In this document: positions 8,077 through 15,634 of the stretch, piece by piece
Position numbering within the stretch: the stretch's first letter is position 1
How the letters are laid out: every line of letters begins with the position of its first letter
Assembly (NCBI GenBank): GCA_963675935.2
Contig: CAXXPV010000008.1
Coordinates: 805,373-869,372, forward strand
Length of the DNA stretch: 64,000 nucleotides
Source: G963675935 sp963675935
GTDB lineage: Bacteria > Planctomycetota > Planctomycetia > Pirellulales > Thermoguttaceae
Direction: 5' to 3'
Made by a program: the position numbers and the translations under genes
Notes under the pieces: model-generated
What the model saw: the letters and a program-made list of their open reading frames with translations, nothing else
What the model was told of the DNA's origin: nothing
The model's database searches: none

Positions 8077-8793
8077 TCACCCCAGCGCCCACGCCGGCTC
8101 GGCAGACAGATGAAGATTGTTGGCCTGGAGCCAGTGATAATACGGAGCGTCGGCGGCGACGCGGTACTTTCGCGTCAGACCCACGCTTACGTACACCTCG
8201 CGGCTGTCCGCCATCCATTGGTTCGCCGCACGAATTCGTCTGGCGTCGGGCGTGGCGTGGTCATCGCCGAACAGCCGCACGTCGGTCACGCCGAGATCGG
8301 TCTCGATTTCGCCGTCGCTTAGCCGCAACCGGATGCGAGGTTTGCCGTCTCGGCCGGGAGCAAGGTGCAACTTCGGCGGGGCGGCGGGCCGAAGCACGCC
8401 CAGCGACGCCGCGCCTTGCCCCACATCGGTTCCCCAAAGACTGCGCCCGATTTCATGCAAGGATGGTCCGAAAATATCGCGCAGCCGCGGGCGATGAATT
8501 TCTTTCAGCACGCGCCATAATTCGTGCGCCGCGGCGCGGCGATCCGGCTTCGCTCGCGCTGGCACGAAAACCTGATCCTCGACATGCGGAGCGACGGGCG
8601 TCGGACGCGGCAGGCCCAGATCGACGATCCAGCCCATCTCGAACGGTCCGCCATAGCGGGCCAACAAGTCGAACGGCAGCGGCAGGGCGTTGTTGAGCAC
8701 GGGCCGAACGTGCCGCAACGTCTCCAGATCGACTCCCGCAGTGCAAATGTGTCCGCCGTGCATCCGCGTCAGGTGGTTGATCAGAAGTCGCAT
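8077..8793 (-). CDS. Probable dual OB-fold (DuOB-like) domain protein
   Basis: This 238-residue soluble protein has no signal peptide or membrane segment. The N-terminus (LLINHLTRM, then GGHICTAGVDLETLRHVRPV) resembles the dual OB-domain family often found near nucleic-acid conflict or repair genes. The C-terminal half has an RIRLRLSDGEIETDLGVTDVR block and ends with YVSVGLTRKYR. The assignment is from memory of the family pattern and is not secure. It stands alone between repeat-filled gaps, so context does not help. The start at ATG 8793 matches the family N-terminus. Confidence 0.55.
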   Translation of the reverse strand: MRLLINHLTRMHGGHICTAGVDLETLRHVRPVLNNALPLPFDLLARYGGPFEMGWIVDLGLPRPTPVAPHVEDQVFVPARAKPDRRAAAHELWRVLKEIHRPRLRDIFGPSLHEIGRSLWGTDVGQGAASLGVLRPAAPPKLHLAPGRDGKPRIRLRLSDGEIETDLGVTDVRLFGDDHATPDARRIRAANQWMADSREVYVSVGLTRKYRVAADAPYYHWLQANNLHLSAEPAWALG

Positions 8794-9095
8794 GGGAACA
8801 CCGCCCCCGTTGACCGTTTCCTATCGTTTTTGTGACATTCGGACATCGCTGTCTCGCACTCCAGCATAGCGAAAGTGAGAAAAACGTCTATTAGACCCAA
8901 TCCGGCCGCGCACGGAGTGGCAGGAGAATTGCAAAGTCGCATTTTTGGGATAGATAGGAAAGACCGTCATTCTGAGCGCAGCGAAGAATCTCGTTGGCCC
9001 GCAGGAACTTACGCGATACCACGAAGATTCTTCGCTGCGCTCAGAATGACGGTTTCCTGGACTTTGCAGTTGTCCTGCACGGAGTGGGGGGTGGA
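8794..9095. other. Gap between divergent genes, mostly one extended palindrome
   Basis: The centre is the 8966-9050 palindrome (family B). It is flanked by a second inverted pair: CAGGAGAATTGCAAAGTC near 8920-8940, and its partner GACTTTGCAGTTGTCCTG near 9059-9077. No gene is seen. Confidence 0.6.
8966..9050. repeat. Family B palindrome, copy 1
   Basis: GTCATTCTGAGCGCAGCGAA at the left pairs with its complement TTCGCTGCGCTCAGAATGAC at the right. The same arms recur at 13108-13182, 21387-21461 and 44389-44463, with variable centres of about 30 bases. Confidence 0.85.
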
Positions 9096-9125
9096 TTGAC
9101 GCCATTCCACATCGTCCGCTATACT
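9096..9125 (+). promoter_or_regulatory. Sigma-70-type promoter of typA
   Basis: TTGACG at 9096-9101 and TATACT at 9120-9125 are separated by 18 bases. Transcription would begin near 9132, giving a leader of about 45 bases before the typA ATG. The same two hexamers occur before thiC. Confidence 0.7.
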
Positions 9126-9176
9126 AATAGGTTTCGATGCCTTGCCCCACCTTTCTCCCAGAGTAGTAGAGTCTCC

Positions 9177-10998
9177 ATGCGTCGCACCGACATCCGCAAT
9201 GTGGCCATCATCGCACACGTCGACCACGGCAAAACCAGCCTGGTCGATTGCATGTTGCATCAAAGCGGACGTTACCGCGAAACCCAGCTCGTCGGGAATC
9301 AAATTCTCGACAGCAACGATCTCGAACGCGAACGCGGCATCACGATCCTGGCCAAAAACATCGCCGTCCCCTATAAGGGCGCCCGTGAAGATCAACATCA
9401 TCGACACGCCCGGCCACGCCGACTTCGGCGGCGAGGTCGAGCGAGTGCTTCGCATGGCCGACGGGGCACTGGTGCTGGTCGATGCCGCCGAAGGCCCCCT
9501 GCCCCAAACACGGTTCGTCCTGTCAAAGGCGTTCCAATGCGGGCTGAAGCCCATCGTGGTCATCAACAAAATCGACCGGCCCGACGCACGGCCGCACGAA
9601 GTGGTCGATGAAGTGCTGGAGCTGTTCCTATCGCTCGGCGCCGACGACGCCCTGGCCGATTTCCCCTACCTGTTCACCAGCGCCAAGCTGGGTTTCGCCA
9701 CGGATGACCCCGATAAGCCGGGCGAAAACATCCAGCCGCTCATGGACATGATTTTGGAGAAAATTCCCGGGCCGGACGTCGATGTCGGCGGCCCCTTGCA
9801 GATGCTCGTCACCACGCTCGACTGGTCCGATTATGTCGGGCGCATCGCCATTGGCCGAGTGCAGTCGGGCACGATCCGCAAGGGACAAAACATCGCCCTA
9901 ATGCAGGCCGACGACAAAATCACGCCCGCCAAGGCCGTTTCGGTCTTCGTGTTTGAAGACCTCGGACGGGTCGAGGTTCACGAGGTTGACGCCGGCGAGA
10001 TTTGCGCGGTTGTCGGGCTTGAAGGCGTCGAAATCGGCGACACCGTGGCCTCGCCGCTCGAACCGAAGGCGCTGCCGCGGCTGAAAGTCGACGAGCCGAC
10101 GCTCAAAATGACCTTCAGCATCAACAGTTCGCCGCTGGCCGGCCGCGAGGGCAAGTACGTCACCAGCCGCCATCTGCGCGAACGGCTGCTGCGCGAGGTC
10201 GAGAAGAACGTCGCGATGCGGATCGAACCGATCGTCGGCACCGAGCAATTCGCGGTCGCCGGCCGCGGCATTCTGCATCTCTCGGTTCTCATCGAAACCA
10301 TGCGCCGCGAGGGCTACGAGCTTTCGGTCGGCAAGCCGCAGGTGATTTTCCGCGAAATCGACGGGCAAATGTGCGAGCCGTTCGAGTCGCTCGTGGTCGA
10401 AACGCCCAACGAACGCACCGGGCCGGTGATGGAATTGGTCGGCGAGCGAAGGGGCCAGTTGGTCGAAATGACCAGCCATCACGAATACACGTTCATGGTG
10501 TTTTCGATCCCGTCGCGCGGCTTGATCGGCCTCCGCACGCGATTGTTGAACGCCACGCAGGGCACGGCCGTCATCCATCATCGTTACGAGGCGTATCGCC
10601 CCATGGCCGAGTCGATTCCCGCCCGAGCAACCGGCGTGTTGGTATCGATGGTGGCGGGTAAGGTCGTGGCTTTCGGGCTGGACAGCCTCCAGCAGCGGTC
10701 CGAGTTGCACGTAATACCGGGCGACGTGGTTTATGAAGGGATGATCGTCGGCGAAAACAGCCGGCCCGAAGACATGAACGTCAACCCGACGAAAGAAAAG
10801 AAGCTGTCGAACATGCGAGCGGTGGGCCACGACCGCAACATCATGTTGAAGCCGGCCCGAAAAATGTCGCTGGAAGAGGCGCTCGAGTTCATCGCCGAGG
10901 ACGAATTGATCGAAGTCACTCCCTCGCTCATCCGGTTGCGGAAGGTCATCTTGAAAGAGGTTGACCGACGCCGGGCAAATCGGCAAGCAGGGTCGTAA
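9177..10998 (+). CDS. typA: Ribosome-associated GTPase TypA/BipA, frameshifted in this sequence
   Basis: The ATG at 9177 opens [20 protein letters not shown], with the G1 box AHVDHGKT, and continues through [13 protein letters not shown] (G2). At 9382-9384 an extra C in a CCC run throws the frame. One frame over, the protein resumes at 9385 with [20 protein letters not shown] (G3) and NKIDRPDA (G4), and continues to the normal end at 10998. All later TypA regions are intact (elongation-factor domains II, III and V, and the C-terminal domain), so only one base separates this from a normal protein of about 607 residues. TypA is a translational GTPase needed for ribosome assembly or stress growth. 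A sigma-70 promoter lies 52 bases upstream. The shift may be an assembly error. Confidence 0.93.
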
Positions 10999-11065
10999 AA
11001 CGGAATTCATTCCGTTTGTGGAGTTTCGGATCGTCAAACGTATCGAACGGATTAAAATCCGTTCC
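10996..11065. repeat. Two short palindromes between typA and archease
   Basis: AAACGGAATTCATTCCGTTT starts at the typA stop codon (TAA shared). A second hairpin, CGGATTAAAATCCG, lies about 35 bases later. A related GGAATGAATTCC palindrome lies at 43058-43085, next to maf. Confidence 0.55.
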
Positions 11066-11087
11066 ACGGCGAAAATCCGGAGATGCC

Positions 11088-11498
11088 ATGTACGAAATCT
11101 TCGACCACACCGCCGACCTTGGAATTCGCGTTCGGGCGACAACCCTCGAAGAGCTGTTGACCGACGCCGCGCGCGGCCTGTTCTCGGTCATGGTGGGTGA
11201 TTTGGCGACGGTGCGGCCCGCGGAAGAGTTCGCCTTTCAGATCGACGGCGACAACGTCGAGGAGCTTTTCCACGATTGGCTCGCCGAACTGCTCTACACC
11301 TTCCACGCCCGGCGAATCGTGCTGGCCGAGTTTCATGTGCAGGTAGACGCGGCGGGTTTGACGGCCACGGCGCGAGGCGAACCGATCGACCCGAGTCGGC
11401 ATCCAATCGACGTCGAGGTGAAAGCGATCACCTGGCACGGTCTGATGGTCGAGCATCAGCCCGACGGCTGGCTGGCCGAAGTAATCGTGGATGTTTAG
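11088..11498 (+). CDS. Archease (tRNA-ligase cofactor family)
   Basis: This 136-residue protein begins MYEIFDHTADLGIRVRA, the signature archease N-terminus. It has VKAITWHGLMVE in the middle and ends GWLAEVIVDV, both typical of the family, in which acidic residues bind the metal used to activate RtcB. Archease promotes guanylylation and turnover of the RNA ligase RtcB. No rtcB gene is in this window, so the partner must be elsewhere or absent. I start at ATG 11088 because family homology begins there. An upstream in-frame ATG at 11016 would add 24 residues translated from an AT-rich palindrome. It follows typA by 89 bases on the same strand. Confidence 0.9.
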   Translation: MYEIFDHTADLGIRVRATTLEELLTDAARGLFSVMVGDLATVRPAEEFAFQIDGDNVEELFHDWLAELLYTFHARRIVLAEFHVQVDAAGLTATARGEPIDPSRHPIDVEVKAITWHGLMVEHQPDGWLAEVIVDV

Positions 11499-11527
11499 CG
11501 ATCTTCGGAAAAGTAATGTCGTATCCC

Positions 11528-11612
11528 ACTGTTTAGCCGGCGAACTTGTTCGCCGCGAATGTCCGGCGATTTCGGCAAAAAACGCGGCGAACAAGTTCGC
11601 CGGCTAAACAGT
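11528..11612. repeat. Family A palindrome, copy 1
   Basis: TGTTTAGCCGGCGAACTTGT at the left is matched by ACAAGTTCGCCGGCTAAACA at the right, with a variable centre. It fills the space between the convergent archease and hydrolase genes. Other full copies are at 12757, 19048, 27285 and 28992; half copies are at 53952 and 55839. Confidence 0.88.
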
Positions 11613-11627
11613 GATGACGAATGCACA

Positions 11628-12680
11628 CTATCGTACCGTGTCGGCTTGCTGGGAAACCAGCTTCTTCTCGACCCGAGCCGTCGCGCCGAGATATGTTTTC
11701 ATCCCTTGGCCGGCCAACCATTGCTTCGCGCTTCCGCTGTCTTTCAGGTAGGCGTCCCAAAACGCGGCGGAACACTCGGCGATCAACCGCTGATACATCG
11801 CGTCGCTGCCGCCGTTGGCCGCACGGATGTGGCCGGAATAGGTCATGTGATCGGCGCCGATGAGCGTAACGAGGTATCGGTCGGCCGTCGAACTGTAATC
11901 AAACGGCAGCCGGCGTTGGTTGGCTTGGGTCGTGCCCACAATGCTGTTGTCGGCCGTGCCGGTGATATGCAGGCAGGGGAGCGAGACATCGCCGTAGGCC
12001 ATCGCCAGAGGGATTTGCCCGAGCGGAACCGGCGAACTCATGGCCACAACGGCCTTCAACCGCGATTCACTGAACACCAACTTGCCCGGCAACACCTGCC
12101 CCGCCAAGGCCAGCACGGTCTGCGAGCCGAAATCGTGGCCCGACGCTCCGATTCGAGTTATGTCGAGTCGTTGGCCAATCGACGAGCCGCCGTGGGCCAG
12201 TCGTTCGAGGCGGTTGATGACGAAAATAATGTCCAAAGGACGATTGCGAATGTTGTCGCGATCGTAAAACGCCTTTTGCAAATCCTTGCGAGGCCGCAGC
12301 CCGCGTGCGTCGTCATCGCTGCCGGGATGCTGCACGAAGACGGCCACATAGCCGCACGCGGCCCAATGGCGTCCTAGATACGCGCAATCGTCGCGCGAGC
12401 GGCCAAGCCCGGTGGAGAACACGATGACGGGAAATCGCTCGGCGTCGGCCGGCTGGTAAATTCGCACGGGAATCGTGCGTCCGCGCGAGGCGTCGGTCCA
12501 CGCCGCGTCGGACATTGAAACGGCGTGTCGAGCCGCCGGCGGCATTTTTTGGGATTCAACTCCCACCTGTTCAGCCGCTGCCGGCATTTTTTGGGAATCC
12601 GCCGTCGCGGAATTGGCAGCCAACGCCGAGAGGAAAAAGCCTATCGCAAGAAGCGAGATTTTTCTGTAAGTCATGGCCAT
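11628..12680 (-). CDS. Secreted alpha/beta hydrolase with aspartate at the nucleophile position
   Basis: The start at ATG 12680 gives a signal peptide (MAMTYRKISLLAIGFFLSAL, then AANSATA). Upstream in-frame codons lie in a repeat. The mature protein resembles dienelactone-hydrolase, chlorophyllase or PAF-acetylhydrolase-like proteins: FPVIVFSTGLGRSRDD, then AACGYVAVFVQHPGSD (oxyanion region), the elbow GASGHDFGS at about 180-188, an acid loop TGTADNSIVG and a histidine loop GADHMTYSG. The elbow has D183 where these families use serine. GHDxG elbows are normal in epoxide hydrolases and dehalogenases, but the rest of this protein is not of that type. The substrate cannot be predicted. Residues 30-50 are low in complexity, with the near-repeat SQKMPAAA / SQKMPPAA. 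Confidence 0.8.
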   Translation of the reverse strand: MAMTYRKISLLAIGFFLSALAANSATADSQKMPAAAEQVGVESQKMPPAARHAVSMSDAAWTDASRGRTIPVRIYQPADAERFPVIVFSTGLGRSRDDCAYLGRHWAACGYVAVFVQHPGSDDDARGLRPRKDLQKAFYDRDNIRNRPLDIIFVINRLERLAHGGSSIGQRLDITRIGASGHDFGSQTVLALAGQVLPGKLVFSESRLKAVVAMSSPVPLGQIPLAMAYGDVSLPCLHITGTADNSIVGTTQANQRRLPFDYSSTADRYLVTLIGADHMTYSGHIRAANGGSDAMYQRLIAECSAAFWDAYLKDSGSAKQWLAGQGMKTYLGATARVEKKLVSQQADTVR

Positions 12681-12756
12681 GATGCAAATCAAAGCTGTTG
12701 TCAACTGAGGGCGAACCGGAACGTCCGTTCGTAGTTCCAGTAATACAACATTGGAC

Positions 12757-12831
12757 TGTTTAGCCGGCGGGCTTGCACGCCGCGTTTTTGGTGCGACACC
12801 CCACGCGGCGAGCAAGCTCGCCGGCTAAACA
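12757..12831. repeat. Family A palindrome, copy 2
   Basis: Arms begin TGTTTAGCCGGCGGGCTTGC and end AGCTCGCCGGCTAAACA. The arms differ at a few bases, but the outer 12 are exact complements. It lies upstream of the hydrolase. Confidence 0.85.
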
Positions 12832-13107
12832 ACGATGCAATCCATTCCTGATAGTCAAAGCTGGAACGACAAACAACAGTTAGCCCCGTACCCCCATCGG
12901 CATGCGACGGCAGCGGAGAAAAAGGGAATGCCCGGCCAACCGTCAATCGTTAGGTTCGGCTTGTTTTGCCCATGTTCTCGCACCACCGCTCTATGGAATC
13001 GCCAAGTGACGATGGCGTCGATGGGGAAAGATGTAGGGGCTTGTTTAGAAGGTTAGCAATTCTGAAAATAGCCGGAGGCGTAATTGTTCACGGGCCGGGA
13101 AAACATC

Positions 13108-13182
13108 GTCATTCTGAGCGTAGCGAAGAATCTCGTCTGGGCCGTGATTCCACGAGAGATTCTTCGCTGCGATCAGAATGAC
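13108..13182. repeat. Family B palindrome, copy 2
   Basis: GTCATTCTGAGCGTAGCGAA pairs with TTCGCTGCGATCAGAATGAC. It is flanked by GTGAACGG-type sequence, as are the other family B copies. Confidence 0.85.
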
Positions 13183-13390
13183 GGGTGCCCCGTGAACGGT
13201 TACGCCGGAGCCTAACAGCCTCCGGTGGGACAGCGGCAACGGCCGGGGCTGTTTGCGTTTGGCCTCTGAGTGTCCGGCAATAAATGTCGGCGTCAATGGC
13301 GATAGAAAACACATTCCGGGGGCCATTGGCCCCCGGCTATTGTGTCGTTGTCAACTTAACACTCAATCTACGGCAACAAAAATCGCGGGC

Positions 13391-14680
13391 CTACGTCCCG
13401 AATTTTCGACCGGCGAAATCGCTGCGACGCTGGGCGTTTCGCTTCGAGCGAGCGGGACGCGACGAAGCTGACGCTGTCTGTCGGCCGACGTGCGGCTTTC
13501 GGCCCGAATGCACGGGAGCCGCCGGACGACTGGCCGGAGGCGGCGGCAGGCAGGCGGGGCATTCTTCGACCGCCAGCGTTTGCCGCGTGAGCCGCTGAAT
13601 CGCTTGCAGCGTCGATCGCTCGGCTGCGTCGCAGAACGAAACGGCCACGCCCTCGGCGCCCGCTCGACCCGTCCGACCGATCCGGTGGACGTAGTTCTCG
13701 GTCTCCGACGGAAGATCGAAGTTGATGACGTGCGACACGTTGTCAACGTCCAGCCCGCGGGCGGCAATGTCGGTGGCCACGAGGACCAACGGCTGCGGCG
13801 ACTTGAAACGCGCCAAAACCCGCTGCCGGGCCGATTGGCTCTTGTTGCTGTGGAAGGCGTCGGCCTCGATGCCGGATTTGACCAGTGACTTGACGATTTT
13901 GTCGGCCCCATGCTTGGTTCGCGTGAACACCAGCGTGCGGCTCCAAGCCGTCTCTTTCAGCCAATGCGTCAACAGTTGCAGCTTCTGACGCTGATCGACG
14001 AAATAGACCGATTGTTGAATGGCCTCGACCGTGGGAGTCGCCGAGGCGATTCGCACTTCGACCGGATCACGCAACCACTGGCCGGCCAGCGAGCGAATCT
14101 CCGGCGGCATGGTGGCCGAAAACAGCAGCGTTTGCCGACTGGAGGGCACCTTGGCGACGATGCGCTTCAGGTCGTGAATAAAGCCCATGTCGAGCATCCG
14201 ATCGGCCTCGTCGAGAATCAAAACCTCGACGTGCGCGAGATCGACGTAGCCCTGCTGCATCAGATCGAGCAGCCGGCCCGGCGTGGCGATCAAAACATCG
14301 ACGCCGGCGTTGAGCGCCCGGACTTGCGGCGACTGGCCGACGCCGCCGTAAATGACGGCTTGCCGCACCTGGGTGTGGCGGCCGTAGACCTGAAAACTTT
14401 CGCAAATTTGCAGGGCCAATTCGCGGGTGGGCGCCAGGACCAGCGCACGGATTTTCCGCCCGCGCCCGTTCACGCGGCATTCGACTCGACTGAGCCGATG
14501 CAACGTAGGCAGGGCGAACGCGGCGGTCTTGCCGGTGCCCGTCTGGGCACAGCCCAACACGTCGCGTCCTTCGAGGACGGGCGGGATGGCCGCGGCTTGA
14601 ATTTTCGAGGGGGCTTGGTAACCCTGCGTGCGAACGGCCCGCAGGAGCGACTCGGCGAGGCCGAGGTCTTCAAACTTCAT
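13391..14680 (-). CDS. rhlE: DEAD-box ATP-dependent RNA helicase, RhlE type
   Basis: This 429-residue protein shows the full DEAD-box motif series: F-EDLGL with the Q motif (GYQAPSKIQ), AQTGTGKT (I), PTRELALQI (Ia), ATPGRLLDL (Ib), LDEADRMLD (II), SAT (III), DIAARGLDVDNV (V) and HRIGRTGRAG (VI). The C-terminus beyond residue 370 is basic and proline/arginine-rich, typical of RhlE-type proteins, and it ends inside low-complexity sequence near 13391. RhlE helicases remodel RNA during ribosome assembly and cold growth. The 5' side is a gap of about 300 bases that may be a long leader, as is common for cold-regulated helicases. Confidence 0.92.
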   Translation of the reverse strand: MKFEDLGLAESLLRAVRTQGYQAPSKIQAAAIPPVLEGRDVLGCAQTGTGKTAAFALPTLHRLSRVECRVNGRGRKIRALVLAPTRELALQICESFQVYGRHTQVRQAVIYGGVGQSPQVRALNAGVDVLIATPGRLLDLMQQGYVDLAHVEVLILDEADRMLDMGFIHDLKRIVAKVPSSRQTLLFSATMPPEIRSLAGQWLRDPVEVRIASATPTVEAIQQSVYFVDQRQKLQLLTHWLKETAWSRTLVFTRTKHGADKIVKSLVKSGIEADAFHSNKSQSARQRVLARFKSPQPLVLVATDIAARGLDVDNVSHVINFDLPSETENYVHRIGRTGRAGAEGVAVSFCDAAERSTLQAIQRLTRQTLAVEECPACLPPPPASRPAAPVHSGRKPHVGRQTASASSRPARSKRNAQRRSDFAGRKFGT

Positions 14681-15040
14681 CAGAATTCCTTCAATGACGG
14701 CTTATCAAGCGAGCGCGGACTGCGGCAGCCAACCGTATGCGCGGGGAGCAAAAGGCACCCGACCTCAAAACACCATTGTTGAGGTCCATTCAAGGCATCG
14801 GCGCGAGGACACAGCCCTGGGCCGAAGGGTGCAAGAGAGATCAACGGCGGTCGTAAGCAGAAGACCCTGCCAACCCGATTCGAGGGGTGTCAAGCAGAGT
14901 GACCGCTACAGAGGAAGCAGTAGAACACACGACGCGGGCAAGGCCCTATAAAACGTCGCTCTCGCACGTCACAGTAAACCAGCATAGCACCCCACTTTGG
15001 ACGTGTCAAGGGGCATGATAGACATTAAAGAACACTGGGG
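14681..15040 (-). other. Possible long leader of the helicase gene
   Basis: About 350 bases without an open gene on either strand. On the minus strand, TGTGAC and TATAGG separated by 17 bases occur near 14945-14970 and could be a weak promoter. I see no recognised riboswitch or RNA family. Confidence 0.3.
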
Positions 15041-15049
15041 GCAAATCAT

Positions 15050-15425
15050 GCATTGTAGGGGCGTTTACGCCCCTTTTCCGCCGAAGGCGGTATTAGGCCC
15101 GGCGTTTACGCCGGGTTGGACGGAGTAATTTGCGAGGTTTATAGTCAACCCCGTTCACGGGGTTCCTGCTTCTCGACGCCACAAATGCACGGCATTCCGA
15201 CATCGCAAGAGGCCCGTGAACGCGACTGGCTTACGCATTATACGCAAGTCAGGCCCGTTCGCGGGCCTCCGCGTTGATGCCGTGACGTCGTCGATTGGTG
15301 TTGCCGCGAAACAGGATTCCCGTAAACGGGAATGACATATACTGCGTAGTCCACCCGCCTTAACCCGGCGTAAACGCCGGGCCTAATACCGCCTTCGGCG
15401 GACAAGGGCCGTGAACGGCCCTCTC
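15050..15425. repeat. Cluster of GC-rich hairpins framed by a perfect 41-base inverted repeat
   Basis: Positions 15077-15117 and 15362-15402 are exact reverse complements over 41 bases. Between and around them are short palindromes with the same plan, a GC stem closing a loop of the type GTNNAC: GGCGTTTACGCC, CCCCGTTCACGGGG, GCCCGTTCGCGGGC, TCCCGTAAACGGGA and GGCCGTGAACGGCC. At least seven occur in 375 bases. There is no gene. Confidence 0.8.
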
Positions 15426-15574
15426 AACATCTAACCGCCTACTTGTGTAGAACAACCAGCCGTGAACGGACGTACAAAGTGTCACATTATTGCAAAGTGC
15501 ATCTTGCACCCACTCCCCGAGGGCTGTGAATCTCAAGTTACAAACTTGTTACTGTTGGAGAATCCCACTGGGGG

Positions 15575-15580
15575 TATAAT
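15575..15580 (+). promoter_or_regulatory. TATAAT -10 element before the HEAT-repeat gene
   Basis: A perfect TATAAT lies 55 bases before the chosen ATG. No good -35 hexamer is found at 16-18 bases (CTGTTG at 15552), so the promoter may be weak or activator-dependent. Confidence 0.45.
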
Positions 15581-15634
15581 GTCCGCCGGCGTCTCTTGCT
15601 CGATAATCCCAAATCTGGAAATGGAGCACACACA

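Larger units (their letters stand above)
12681..13390. other. 710-bp gap filled with palindromes
   Basis: Contains a family A copy (12757-12831) and a family B copy (13108-13182). The latter is bracketed by a further inverted pair, GGCGTAATTGTTCACGGG and CCCGTGAACGGTTACGCC. A CCGGGGGCCATTGGCCCCCGG palindrome lies near 13316-13341. The stretch 12833-13070 holds no gene I can support. Confidence 0.6.

Noticed and set aside
15050..15425. Possible CRISPR array in the repeated palindromes.
   Set aside because: The repeats differ in stem sequence and length and spacing is irregular; no cas gene is near.
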